13,432 bases of DNA from an uncultured Oscillospiraceae bacterium (GCA_900762245.1 CAAFFR010000079.1:1-13432), one strand, 5' to 3'; positions 1 to 7,230 are shown, counted from the stretch's first letter. Program-made: numbers and translations. Notes: generated from the sequence alone by a model not told the origin.

Positions 1-2
1 AA

Positions 3-47
3 ATTGAGGGGGACAGCAAAAAAGTATTTGGCTTGTCGAGGATGTAG
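3..47 (+). CDS. possible 3' end of an upstream gene
   Basis: A reading frame open from the window edge ends at TAG 45-47, 8 bases before the ATG of the HNH gene. Such close spacing would fit an operon with the nuclease. Only 14 codons are visible, they match nothing I recognise, and another frame is also open here, so this is weak. Confidence 0.15.
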   Translation: MEGDSKKVFGLSRM

Positions 48-55
48 GGGGCTTG

Positions 56-460
56 ATGGAAAAGTTAGATATTAAGTATTTTGAAATCGAGGAATTAGGA
101 ACTTGGCCAATTTATCTAAATGATATGGATGCAATCAACGAGGGTCAACAAAAACTTTCTTTACATTATGAACGAGAAAGAAACTCTACTATTGCCAAAA
201 AAGCTAAGGAACGTTTCAAAATCAGAAATAACGGTAAGTTATTTTGCGAAGTTTGTAAGTTTGATTTTTCAGAAAAATACGGTGTATTAGGCTTAGGATT
301 TATTGAGGCTCATCACAAAAAACCCATATCACAGATGGAACAGAACGACGTAACAAAAGTTGATGATTTTATCATGGTATGCTCCAACTGCCATAGCATG
401 CTACATAAAAGCAAAAATTGCATATCACCCGAAGAATTAGCATCACTGTTAAGAAAATAA
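56..460 (+). CDS. small HNH endonuclease
   Basis: Encodes a 134-residue protein with a complete HNH (His-Asn-His) nuclease module of the McrA-like class, predicted to cut DNA in the cytoplasm using a divalent metal. Zinc-knuckle cysteines C64-x2-C67 and C109-x2-C112 frame the fold. H86-H87 form the first catalytic His pair, N111 the Asn, and H113/H117 the last His positions (motifs EAHHKKP and CSNCHSMLH). The first ~60 residues contain an EG...YERERN segment often seen just before this domain in restriction-type HNH proteins. A TTG lies directly before the ATG; I chose the ATG because a GGGGG Shine-Dalgarno (47-51) sits 4 bases upstream. An in-frame TGA at 5-7 prevents a longer product. There is no target-recognition domain, so it is a minimal nuclease, a toxin-like effector, or the remnant of a larger restriction enzyme. 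The gene is clearly more AT-rich than its neighbours, which suggests transfer. Confidence 0.75.
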   Translation: MEKLDIKYFEIEELGTWPIYLNDMDAINEGQQKLSLHYERERNSTIAKKAKERFKIRNNGKLFCEVCKFDFSEKYGVLGLGFIEAHHKKPISQMEQNDVTKVDDFIMVCSNCHSMLHKSKNCISPEELASLLRK

Positions 461-576
461 GGAAATTTTGTCACTTTGACTATTTGGTAAAAATATAATC
501 ATGATTCAAAGTCAATTCATGCTCTCATAGCACAGAATATATGTTTTGCCTCCAGATACAATTCCGAAACTCCCCA

Positions 577-605
577 TTGTAATCCGCTGTATTTTCTGGT
601 ATACT
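577..605 (+). promoter_or_regulatory. promoter of the L-serine dehydratase gene
   Basis: The -35 TTGTAA (577-582) and -10 TATACT (600-605) are separated by 17 bases, and TGG directly before the -10 gives an extended -10 element. Transcription should start near 612. The Shine-Dalgarno GGAGG (627-631) lies 7 bases before the ATG at 639. Confidence 0.7.
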
Positions 606-638
606 GAATAAGAAAATACAGAATACGGAGGTTTTTCC

Positions 639-1862
639 ATGAAATCCATCCGCGAGATTTATAAAATCGGCAAGGGTCCCTCCTCCTCCCATACCATGGG
701 CCCTGAGCGGGCTGCTTTGCTGTTCGGCAAGCGCTATCCCGATGCCACTTCTTTCCGTGTGACATTGTACGGTTCTCTCAGTAAGACCGGCGTGGGCCAC
801 GGCACCGACCGGGTGCTGTTGGATACGCTGGGTCCTGAACAGACCAAGATCGTCTTCTCTCAGGAAAGCTGGGAGGGTATGCACCCCAATACCATGGATT
901 TTTCCGCATTCCATGATGATATCGAGATCGGTCAGCTGCGGGTGGAATCTATCGGCGGCGGCGATATCCGTATTCCCGGCGAGGGAAAACGGGCCGATGC
1001 AGAGGAAGTCTATATCGAGCATTCCTTTGCGGAAATTGCGGATTTCTGTAAGTGGCGCTATATCGATACCCTGTCTGAATATGTAGAACTGAACGAAGGA
1101 CCGGAAATCTGGGACTTTCTGATGGAAGTCTGGCTCACCATGAAGAATGCCATCGACGAAGGCCTTTCCAAGGAAGGCGTCCTTCCCGGCGGCCTCAATG
1201 TCCACCGCAAAGCAAAGTACCTCCTGGAGCAGATGCCGGAGGAAAATATCCCCGCCCTGAACGAATTCCAGCAGATTGCCGCCTACGCCTACGCCGTAGC
1301 CGAGCAGAATGCGGACAACGGCACCGTCGTCACCGCCCCCACCTGCGGTGCCTGCGGCGTACTGCCCGCAGTTCTGAAATACGCCCAGGTCACCAAGGGC
1401 TTTACCGATGAGCAGATCTGCCGTGGTCTTGCCACCGCCGGCATTATCGGCAACCTGACCAAGACCAATGCCTCCATTTCCGGCGCAGAATGCGGCTGTC
1501 AGGCAGAGATCGGCACCGCCTGTTCCATGGCCGCTGCCGCTCTGGCAGAGCTGTACAAGCAGAATCTGGATCAGGTGGAGTACGCTGCCGAAGTTGCTAT
1601 GGAGCACCATCTGGGTCTGACCTGCGACCCCATCTGCGGTCTGGTACAGATTCCCTGCATCGAACGCAACGCCGTTGCCGCTGTCCGTGCCATGAATGCC
1701 TGCAACTTAAGCTACTTCCTCACCGGCTCCCGAAATATCAGCTACGATATGGTCTGCCGGGCTATGAAAGAAACCGGCGTCCATCTGGACCACCGCTTCA
1801 AGGAAACCAGCGAAGGCGGTCTGGCCAAGCTCTACAACAGAAAGCGCACAAAGAACCATTGA
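639..1862 (+). CDS. sdaA: L-serine ammonia-lyase (iron-sulfur, single chain)
   Basis: Converts L-serine to pyruvate and ammonia in the cytoplasm with an oxygen-labile [4Fe-4S] cluster. The 407-residue chain has the beta (SDH_beta) domain first, with SSSHTMGP at residues 15-22, and the alpha domain from about residue 150. Thus the two polypeptides that are separate in Bacillus (SdaAA/SdaAB) are fused here, as in E. coli SdaA. Cluster ligands are inferred as C287 (in ECGCQAEIG), C329 (GLTCDP) and C340 (VQIPC). Their 42- and 11-residue spacings match the three cysteines of the Legionella enzyme (343/385/396, from memory). The chain is about 50 residues shorter than E. coli SdaA and has no ACT domain. 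The start is fixed by GGAGG at 627-631. It is monocistronic: own promoter upstream, intrinsic terminator at once downstream. It probably serves serine catabolism and pyruvate supply. Confidence 0.93.
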   Translation: MKSIREIYKIGKGPSSSHTMGPERAALLFGKRYPDATSFRVTLYGSLSKTGVGHGTDRVLLDTLGPEQTKIVFSQESWEGMHPNTMDFSAFHDDIEIGQLRVESIGGGDIRIPGEGKRADAEEVYIEHSFAEIADFCKWRYIDTLSEYVELNEGPEIWDFLMEVWLTMKNAIDEGLSKEGVLPGGLNVHRKAKYLLEQMPEENIPALNEFQQIAAYAYAVAEQNADNGTVVTAPTCGACGVLPAVLKYAQVTKGFTDEQICRGLATAGIIGNLTKTNASISGAECGCQAEIGTACSMAAAALAELYKQNLDQVEYAAEVAMEHHLGLTCDPICGLVQIPCIERNAVAAVRAMNACNLSYFLTGSRNISYDMVCRAMKETGVHLDHRFKETSEGGLAKLYNRKRTKNH

Positions 1863-1870
1863 TCTCTGCT

Positions 1871-1904
1871 AACCTTGCGGACCTTCCCGGTTCGCAAGGT
1901 TTTT
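1871..1904 (+). terminator. intrinsic terminator of the serine dehydratase gene
   Basis: AACCTTGCG (1871-1879) pairs with CGCAAGGTT (1893-1901). The stem continues through a G-T wobble and ACC/GGT to give 13 pairs around the loop TTCCC. It is followed by a run of five T (1900-1904). It begins 8 bases after the stop codon. Confidence 0.85.
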
Positions 1905-1940
1905 GCAGTATCCACCGCAACACAGATACATGATAATTGC

Positions 1941-1987
1941 AATCAGCCCCGCAACGGCGTGTTCAGGACACCGTTGCGGGGCTGATT
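1941..1987. terminator. long stem-loop between convergent genes
   Basis: AATCAGCCCCGCAACGG (1941-1957) and its exact reverse complement (1971-1987) form a 17-bp GC-rich stem with a 13-base loop. It lies between the serine dehydratase gene and the end of the minus-strand gene at 2015. It has only short T tracts on both sides. It most likely ends the leftward transcript and backs up the rightward terminator. Confidence 0.6.
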
Positions 1988-2014
1988 TTCCCTTGTCGGG
2001 GGCATATTTTCTGT

Positions 2015-2941
2015 TTATCGATTCACCGAACCGGCCATGCGGCGATAAGTATGCCGAATGCCGCGAACCGCGATGGAATAGGCCTGAATGTTTTCCGGAA
2101 GCGCCATGCCGCCGTAGCCCGCATCTCCCAGATGATGGATGTCGGTACCGGTCATCTTGCACATCAGGGCAATCTGCCGAATGGTGGCCACATCTGCACC
2201 CTCCTGAGAAGTGCCGATGGCAGTAATGGTCAGGCACCCCAGACTGTGGGAGAAATTCACCAGTTCCCGCACATAGTCCACCGTGATACCGGGTACCGTT
2301 CCCGGAGCGGGCAGCAGGATGATATCCGCACCGGCATCGGCAAAGGCGGAAATATCCTCCTTGGTAATGATCTTTTCCGCACCCTCTGTCAGAATACCGG
2401 AAGCGTGCATTTTTCCTGCGGCAAGGATGATTATATCTCCAAATGCCTGCTTATAACGCTTCAGAGTCTGCTCAATGGCTTCATTGGTAACGCCGATACC
2501 GGGATTGCCGGTAAGCAGAATGAAATCCACTCCCAGGGCCACGGCTTTTTCCGCGTTCTCCATGGTGGCCTTTCTGCCACTGGTCATAGCCCACATATTC
2601 TCATCAGGATCCTCTGAGGAAAGTACCTGTTCCACAGGTTCCAGATTGATGCCGACAGGGCGGCCGGTCAGTTCCTTTAACTTACGGATCACATTTTCCG
2701 GTTCTGTTTTGGGCAGGCCCTGAATGTGAGGCTTCTGCACATCAAACAAATTCAGCAGCAGAATATCCGCACCCATGGCGGCCGCGAATTCCGCATTGGT
2801 GATATCGCCCAGCATGGGCATGATGGCACCGATTGTCTCACAGGCAATGGTTCGCCCCTCGGAACCGGCAATGGCGGCAAGCAGCTCATCGCGGGACATG
2901 GCTGCAAAATCGGAGCTCTGGCAGTCGAGAATTCTCTTCAT
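2015..2941 (-). CDS. conserved TIM-barrel-like protein of unknown function
   Basis: A 308-residue soluble protein without signal peptide or membrane segment. Regularly spaced beta-strand/loop motifs suggest a TIM (beta/alpha) barrel: GADILLLNLFDV (57-68), GRPVGINLEP (93-102), VDFILLTGNPGIG (138-150), DIIILAAGKMHASG (169-182), GADIILLPAPGT (204-215) and a C-terminal GTSQEGAD...TGTDIHHLGDAGYGG (243-278). The last resembles phosphate-gripping loops. I recall homologues carrying a misleading 'haloacid dehalogenase-like hydrolase' or DUF label and lying beside PTS genes; no HAD DxDx(T/V) motif is present, so that label should not be used. It is transcribed divergently from the PTS operon, sharing its control region, so a sugar-phosphate substrate is a reasonable guess only. 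The start is supported by AGGA about 10 bases upstream and a good promoter beyond it. The family is real, the function unknown. Confidence 0.8.
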   Translation of the reverse strand: MKRILDCQSSDFAAMSRDELLAAIAGSEGRTIACETIGAIMPMLGDITNAEFAAAMGADILLLNLFDVQKPHIQGLPKTEPENVIRKLKELTGRPVGINLEPVEQVLSSEDPDENMWAMTSGRKATMENAEKAVALGVDFILLTGNPGIGVTNEAIEQTLKRYKQAFGDIIILAAGKMHASGILTEGAEKIITKEDISAFADAGADIILLPAPGTVPGITVDYVRELVNFSHSLGCLTITAIGTSQEGADVATIRQIALMCKMTGTDIHHLGDAGYGGMALPENIQAYSIAVRGIRHTYRRMAGSVNR

Positions 2942-2966
2942 AATGGCACCGTCCTTTCAAAATGTA

Positions 2967-2995
2967 AATATATCATAGAATTTGATAAATAACAA
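2967..2995 (-). promoter_or_regulatory. promoter of the TIM-barrel-like gene
   Basis: Read on the minus strand: -35 TTGTTA (2995-2990), a 17-base spacer, then -10 TATATT (2972-2967) preceded by TGA, an extended -10. TATCA (2971-2975) and TGATA (2983-2987), 7 bases apart, form a short inverted repeat inside it that could be a weak operator. Confidence 0.6.
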
Positions 2996-3110
2996 CTGAT
3001 ATTTTGTTTTCAATAATCAAAATATAAAAAATTTAATAGTAGAAATAGACAAAATGTGTATATTTACTCTGGTTGATATGCTGAAAAAGAGGAACAGAAT
3101 AGAGCAAATA

Positions 3111-3139
3111 TTGACAAAATGTGAACTTGAGTTTATTCT
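3111..3139 (+). promoter_or_regulatory. promoter of the PTS operon
   Basis: A consensus -35 TTGACA (3111-3116), 17 bases, and -10 TATTCT (3134-3139). Predicted start near 3146 gives an untranslated leader of about 73 bases. I see no antiterminator-type (LicT/GlcT RAT) hairpin and terminator pair in that leader. The 11-mer GACAAAATGTG that begins inside this -35 also occurs at 3048-3058. Confidence 0.7.
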
Positions 3140-3218
3140 TATAAATATATATTTCTTAATGGGCAAGTATCATTTCTGAATGTTAACGATATATCAATTT
3201 GAAAGGAAGTAGTATACT

Positions 3219-3704
3219 ATGGGAATCTTTGACAAACTGTTCGGCAAGAAGCTGGAAGGAATTTATGCACCCATCGCCGGCAAGGCTGTGGCTATCACTG
3301 AAGTTCCCGACCCCACCTTTGCAGAAGGTATGCTGGGCAATGGCATCGCCATTGAACCCGCAGACGGTAAGGTGTATGCACCCTGCGACGCAACGGTTGA
3401 TATGATGTTCACCACCGGCCATGCTGTGAGCCTGGTTGCTGACTGCGGTGCCGAGATTCTGATCCATGTGGGTCTGGAAACTGTCGGTCTGGAAGGCAAG
3501 CCCTTTACCATTCACGCCGCCAACGGCGATAAGGTCAAGAAGGGTCAGCTGCTGATTGAAGTGGATCTGGAGGCTGTCAAGGCCGCCGGTCTGCCCACCA
3601 TTACCCCCGTGCTGATCTGCAACACCGACGATTATCCCACCTTCAAGACCCATGTGGGCACCGCTGTGACCAATGCCGATCTGGTCATTGAGCTGGGTAA
3701 GTAA
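3219..3704 (+). CDS. PTS EIIA component, glucose family
   Basis: A cytoplasmic phosphocarrier of 161 residues that takes phosphate from HPr and passes it to the EIIB domain of the permease. It is a full-length single-domain glucose-family EIIA: IYAPIAGK near 15-22, GNGIAIEP 40-47, H68 in the TGHAV motif, and the phosphorylated H83 in ILIHVGLETVGLEGK. The C-terminal half (GDKVKKGQLL, TPVLICNTDDY) is also typical. The Shine-Dalgarno AAAGGAAG (3202-3209) lies about 10 bases before the ATG. It is the first gene of the operon; the Enzyme I gene starts 10 bases after its stop. In many Bacillota this domain is fused to the permease; here it is free, like Crr, and the downstream EIICB lacks an EIIA domain, so the two should work together. 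Confidence 0.92.
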   Translation: MGIFDKLFGKKLEGIYAPIAGKAVAITEVPDPTFAEGMLGNGIAIEPADGKVYAPCDATVDMMFTTGHAVSLVADCGAEILIHVGLETVGLEGKPFTIHAANGDKVKKGQLLIEVDLEAVKAAGLPTITPVLICNTDDYPTFKTHVGTAVTNADLVIELGK

Positions 3705-3714
3705 GGAGTGCAAA

Positions 3715-5328
3715 ATGAAAACTGGTATTGGTCTTCCTGTATTTTCCGGTGTATCCATCGGTCCCGCCGTGGTCTACCGCAAATCCGAGCGCACCCTGCC
3801 TGTCTCCTCCGGCGATCCCGCCATCGAGCAGGCCAAGTTTGATGCCGCTGTGGTAACCGCCAAGGAGCAGCTGGCTGCCCTGTTTGAAAAGGCAAAGATC
3901 GAGCTGGGCGAGGAAAAGGCTGCCATTGTGGAAGTGCAGCTGTTGATGCTGGACGATCTGGATTATCTGGACGGCGTTACCGCCGCCATTGAGGACGGTG
4001 CCGCTGCCGCCATCGCCGCTCTGGACACCGGCGAGGAATTTGCCGCCGTATTCGCCGCCATGGACGACGAGTACATGAACGCCCGCTCTGCTGACATCCG
4101 GGACATGTCCCACCGTCTGTACGATATCCTCTGCGGCAACACCGGCTTCCAGCTGCCCGAAGGCGAATTTTTGCTGGTTGCCGAGGATCTGGCTCCTTCC
4201 GAAACCATCCAGCTGCCCAGAGAGCGGATTCTGGCCTTCGTGACCCGACAGGGCTCCTCCTCCAGCCACACCGCCATTCTGGCCCGTACCCTGAACATTC
4301 CCTCTTTGGTTCAGGCGAATATTGAACTGGAAGATGCTGAAAACTGCGCCGTTTTGGCTGTTGACGGCTTCACCGGCAACTGGTACATGGATCCCGACGA
4401 CGAGACCATGGCAATGCTGAAGGCAAAGCAGGCAGAAGCCGCCGCAGACCGGGCTGCTCTGGAAGCTTACCGGGGCAAGGAAAGCATCACCAAGTCCGGC
4501 AAGAAGATTCTGCTGGCCGCTAACATCGGCAGCCCTGAGGATGCCGAAGCTGCCGTGGCCGCCGACTGCGAAGGCGTTGGCCTGATGCGCAGTGAGTTCC
4601 TGTATCTGGGCCGGGACACCCTGCCCACGGAGGATGAGCTGTTCGAAGCTTACAAGAAGGTTGCTGAGATCATGGGCGACCGTCCTGTGGTCATCCGCAC
4701 CCTGGACATCGGCGCCGACAAGCAGGTTTCCTACCTGGGTCTTGAGAAGGAAGAGAATCCCGCTCTGGGCCTGCGCGGTCTGCGCATCTGCCTGACCAGA
4801 GAAGAAATTTTCCGTCCCCAGCTGCGCGCTATTCTCCGTGCTTCTGTCTACGGCAATCTGCAGGTTATGTTCCCCATGGTTGCTTCCGTATGGGAACTGA
4901 AGGCTGCCAAGGCTCTGTGTGCCATCCTGCGCAAGGAGCTGGAAGATGAGGGTATCGAAACTAGGGAAGTGCCCATCGGCGTCATGGTGGAAACTCCCGC
5001 CGCTGCGGTTCTGGCCCACGAGCTGGCCAAGGAAGCTGCCTTCTTCTCCGTCGGCACCAACGACCTGACTCAGTACACCCTGGCTGTGGACCGTCAGAAT
5101 GCCAAGCTGGACAAGTTCTACGATCCCTACCACCCCGCGCTGATGGCTCTGCTGGCCCACATCGCAAAGGCTGCCAATGACAATGGCATCTGGGCCGGTA
5201 TCTGCGGCGAGCTGGGTGCTGATCCCAAGATGACTGAGAAGTTCATCGAAATGGGCTACACCGAGCTGTCCATGGCTGCAGGCCGGATTCTGGAAGCCAG
5301 AAAGATCGTCTGCGAGTCTGAACTGTAA
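3715..5328 (+). CDS. ptsI: PTS Enzyme I (phosphoenolpyruvate-protein phosphotransferase)
   Basis: Takes phosphate from phosphoenolpyruvate and passes it to HPr, starting the PTS relay in the cytoplasm. The open frame extends back to 3673 inside the EIIA gene, but I chose the ATG at 3715 because AAGGAG (3703-3708) lies 6 bases upstream and GIGLPVFSGVSIGPAVV is the normal Enzyme I N-terminus. The product is 537 residues, a little short of the usual ~570. The HPr-binding/phospho-His domain covers about 1-220 with active H185 in GSSSSHTAILART. The PEP-binding barrel has GVGLMRSEFLY (288-298), VVIRTLDIGADK (325-336), GVMVETPAAA (422-431), SVGTNDLTQY (445-454) and catalytic C497 in GICGELGAD. The usual GGRTSH is GSSSSH here; all catalytic residues are kept. 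It lies between the EIIA and HPr genes. Confidence 0.95.
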   Translation: MKTGIGLPVFSGVSIGPAVVYRKSERTLPVSSGDPAIEQAKFDAAVVTAKEQLAALFEKAKIELGEEKAAIVEVQLLMLDDLDYLDGVTAAIEDGAAAAIAALDTGEEFAAVFAAMDDEYMNARSADIRDMSHRLYDILCGNTGFQLPEGEFLLVAEDLAPSETIQLPRERILAFVTRQGSSSSHTAILARTLNIPSLVQANIELEDAENCAVLAVDGFTGNWYMDPDDETMAMLKAKQAEAAADRAALEAYRGKESITKSGKKILLAANIGSPEDAEAAVAADCEGVGLMRSEFLYLGRDTLPTEDELFEAYKKVAEIMGDRPVVIRTLDIGADKQVSYLGLEKEENPALGLRGLRICLTREEIFRPQLRAILRASVYGNLQVMFPMVASVWELKAAKALCAILRKELEDEGIETREVPIGVMVETPAAAVLAHELAKEAAFFSVGTNDLTQYTLAVDRQNAKLDKFYDPYHPALMALLAHIAKAANDNGIWAGICGELGADPKMTEKFIEMGYTELSMAAGRILEARKIVCESEL

Positions 5329-5355
5329 TTACCACGAAAGTGAGGAAATAACAAA

Positions 5356-5613
5356 ATGAAAGAATTCAAGCATGTAATCGCTGACCCCATGGGTATGCAC
5401 GCCCGTCCCGCCGGTATGCTGGTGAAGGCTGTCGCTCCCTTCGCTTCCAAGGTCACCATCGAAGCCCCCACTGGCAAGGCTGATGCCCGCCGTCTGATGG
5501 CTCTGATGAAGCTGGCTGCCAAGCAGGGCATGGAACTGACTGTCACCGTTGACGGTGCTGACGAAGAGAAGGCCGCTGCTGAGCTGCAGGCTTTCATGGC
5601 TGCAAACCTGTAA
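5356..5613 (+). CDS. ptsH: HPr phosphocarrier lacking the Ser46 regulatory site
   Basis: An 85-residue HPr that carries phosphate from Enzyme I to EIIA. H15 and R17 are present in GMHARPAG, the invariant catalytic pair. In Bacillota HPr the segment around 41-50 normally reads like NLKSIMGVM, and Ser46 is phosphorylated by HPr kinase for CcpA-dependent catabolite repression. Here residues 41-50 are KADARRLMAL, so position 46 is Arg while the following LM still aligns. Catalytic phosphotransfer should be intact but HPr-kinase signalling through this protein should not. GAGG (5342-5345) lies 10 bases before the ATG. It is 27 bases downstream of ptsI. Codon choice is strongly biased, fitting high expression. 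Confidence 0.93.
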   Translation: MKEFKHVIADPMGMHARPAGMLVKAVAPFASKVTIEAPTGKADARRLMALMKLAAKQGMELTVTVDGADEEKAAAELQAFMAANL

Positions 5614-5631
5614 TTCCATTCAGGCCCCAAT

Positions 5632-5652
5632 GGCCGTCGTGGGCCGACGGTC
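5632..5652 (+). other. intercistronic hairpin between HPr and EIICB genes
   Basis: GGCCGTCG (5632-5639) pairs with CGACGGTC (5645-5652), with one G-T wobble, around the loop TGGGC. It is followed by an A-rich stretch rather than T residues, so it is not an intrinsic terminator. It may be an mRNA processing or stability element that sets the ratio of HPr to permease. Confidence 0.5.
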
Positions 5653-5694
5653 TAAAATAAAAGGCAAAAGAGATAATAAGGAGGAAATTTTCTT

Positions 5695-7188
5695 ATGATG
5701 AAACATCTGCAGAAGCTGGGTAAGGCTATGATGCTGCCCGTTGCTGCACTGCCCATCTGTGGTATTCTGATGGGTCTGGGTTACGCCCTGGCTCCCGCTG
5801 CCATGGGTGCTGCCGGCGCAACTGAAGGCTTTGCATACGTTCTCGGCGTTTTCCTGATCAAGGCCGGTGCAGCCCTGATCGACAACATGGCTATCCTGTT
5901 CGCAATCGGTGTTGGCGTTGGCCTGGCTAAGGACAACGACGGCACTGCCGGCCTGGCTGGTATGGTCTCTTACCTGATGATGACCACGCTGCTGAACCCC
6001 GGCACCGTTGGCACCATCGCTCCCGCTATGATCGCTTCCGAAGTCAACTCCGTTGCTTTCGCTAAGGTCGGCGGCAATGCCTTCATTGGCATTCTGGGCG
6101 GTATCGTTGGCGGCATCTGCTACAACAAGTTCAAGGGCACCAAGCTGCCTGACGCTCTGGCATTCTTCAGCGGCAAGCGCTTCGTCGCCATTGCTACTGC
6201 TGTTATCTCCATCGGCGTTTCCGCTGTCCTGCTGTTCGCATGGCCCGTCATCTTCGGCGCTCTGTACGCTATCGGCCAGGGTATCGTCAGCCTGGGTGCT
6301 GTCGGCGCTGGTATCTACGCTTTCCTGAACCGTCTGCTGATCCCCACCGGCCTGCACCACGCTCTGAACAACGTGTTCTGGTTTGACGCTATCGGCTTGG
6401 GCGACCTGAACGCTTACTGGGCTGGCCTGGTCCAGGGCGACGTCATGAACGGCAACGAGATCACCTGGTCCGTTGGTAGCTACATGGCTGGCTTCTTCCC
6501 CTGCATGATGTTCGGTATCCCCGGTGCAGCTCTGGCTATCATCCAGACTGCTAAGAAGCAGAACCGCAAGATCGCTGCCGGTATCGTTGGTGCCGCTGCT
6601 ATCTGTGCATTCATCTGCGGCGTTACCGAGCCCTTCGAGTTCGCATTCATGTTCCTGGCATTCCCCCTGTACATTGTCTACGCTCTGCTGTACGGCATCT
6701 TCGCAGCTATCACTGTCGCCCTGGGCTTCCGTGCTGGCTTCTGCTTCTCCGCAGGCGCAACTGACCTGATCTTCTCCGCTTCTCTGCCTGCAGCTGCCAA
6801 CACCTGGCTGATCCTGCCCCTGGGCCTGGCTGCATTCGCTGTCTTCTACTTCGTGTTCAAGTTCGCCATCACCAAGTGGGATCTGAAGACCCCCGGCCGT
6901 GAAGACGATCAGGAAGGCGAGCTGAAGATCGAGCTGGCTAACGATGACTACACCACCATGGCTCAGATTATTCTGGAAGGCCTGGGCGGCAAGGAGAACA
7001 TCACCTCCATTGATCACTGCATCACCCGTCTGAGACTGGAAGTCAAGGATCGCCTGCTGGTTGACGAGAAGAAGATCAAGTCCTCCGGTGCTTCCGGCGT
7101 CATCCGTCCCGGTAAGACCGCTGTTCAGGTCATTATCGGACCCAAGGTCCAGTTCGTCTACGAGGAGTTCAAGAAGATCGCTGAGTAA
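5695..7188 (+). CDS. PTS EIICB permease, N-acetylglucosamine/glucose type
   Basis: An inner-membrane sugar permease of 497 residues that imports and phosphorylates a hexose or amino sugar. The EIIC domain (about 1-395) is highly hydrophobic with many membrane spans. It has IPTGLHHALNNVFWFD (216-231), which I associate with the NagE/NagP N-acetylglucosamine branch, and the substrate-site GVTEP motif with E312. A charged linker (about 395-418) leads to EIIB, whose phosphorylated C442 lies in SIDHCITRLRLEV. There is no fused EIIA, matching the separate EIIA in the same operon. AAGGAGG (5678-5684) is 10 bases before the ATG at 5695; a second ATG follows at once. Lysine is almost always AAG and leucine CTG, the mark of a highly expressed gene. 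Glucose or glucosamine remain possible substrates. It is the last gene of the operon. Confidence 0.88.
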   Translation: MMKHLQKLGKAMMLPVAALPICGILMGLGYALAPAAMGAAGATEGFAYVLGVFLIKAGAALIDNMAILFAIGVGVGLAKDNDGTAGLAGMVSYLMMTTLLNPGTVGTIAPAMIASEVNSVAFAKVGGNAFIGILGGIVGGICYNKFKGTKLPDALAFFSGKRFVAIATAVISIGVSAVLLFAWPVIFGALYAIGQGIVSLGAVGAGIYAFLNRLLIPTGLHHALNNVFWFDAIGLGDLNAYWAGLVQGDVMNGNEITWSVGSYMAGFFPCMMFGIPGAALAIIQTAKKQNRKIAAGIVGAAAICAFICGVTEPFEFAFMFLAFPLYIVYALLYGIFAAITVALGFRAGFCFSAGATDLIFSASLPAAANTWLILPLGLAAFAVFYFVFKFAITKWDLKTPGREDDQEGELKIELANDDYTTMAQIILEGLGGKENITSIDHCITRLRLEVKDRLLVDEKKIKSSGASGVIRPGKTAVQVIIGPKVQFVYEEFKKIAE

Positions 7189-7230
7189 GCGTCTTTGCGT
7201 TTGCTGCGGCCCACGCGGTAAATAATTCCG

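Noticed and set aside
476..499. TTGACT and TATAAT upstream of the serine dehydratase gene as its promoter
   Set aside because: Both hexamers are good, but only 12 bases separate them, which sigma-A would not accept; the alternative TTGTCA (468-473) is 20 bases away. The pair at 577-605 is spaced correctly.
497..506. 10-bp palindrome AATCATGATT
   Set aside because: Short palindromes are expected by chance in AT-rich spacer DNA, and it is not placed near the better promoter.
525..1610. 361-codon open frame on the minus strand opposite the serine dehydratase gene
   Set aside because: The sense strand has a clear enzyme with all cluster ligands, a promoter and a terminator. The antisense frame has no recognisable domain.
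3181..3196. CcpA cre-like sequence TGTTAACGATATATCA in the PTS leader
   Set aside because: The left half resembles cre, but the right half is displaced by two bases and does not match. With an HPr lacking Ser46 the case is weaker still.
3685..5160. 491-codon open frame on the minus strand opposite ptsI
   Set aside because: The plus strand encodes a complete, motif-perfect Enzyme I. The antisense frame reads as low-complexity Gly/Gln/Val-rich protein caused by the codon bias of the gene above it, with no known domain.
5620..7017. 465-codon open frame on the minus strand opposite the EIICB gene
   Set aside because: Its Ser/Asp/Gln/Ala-rich composition is the mirror of CTG/GCT/ATC codon usage in the permease gene. 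It has no fold-like pattern and no independent ribosome binding site that I could see.
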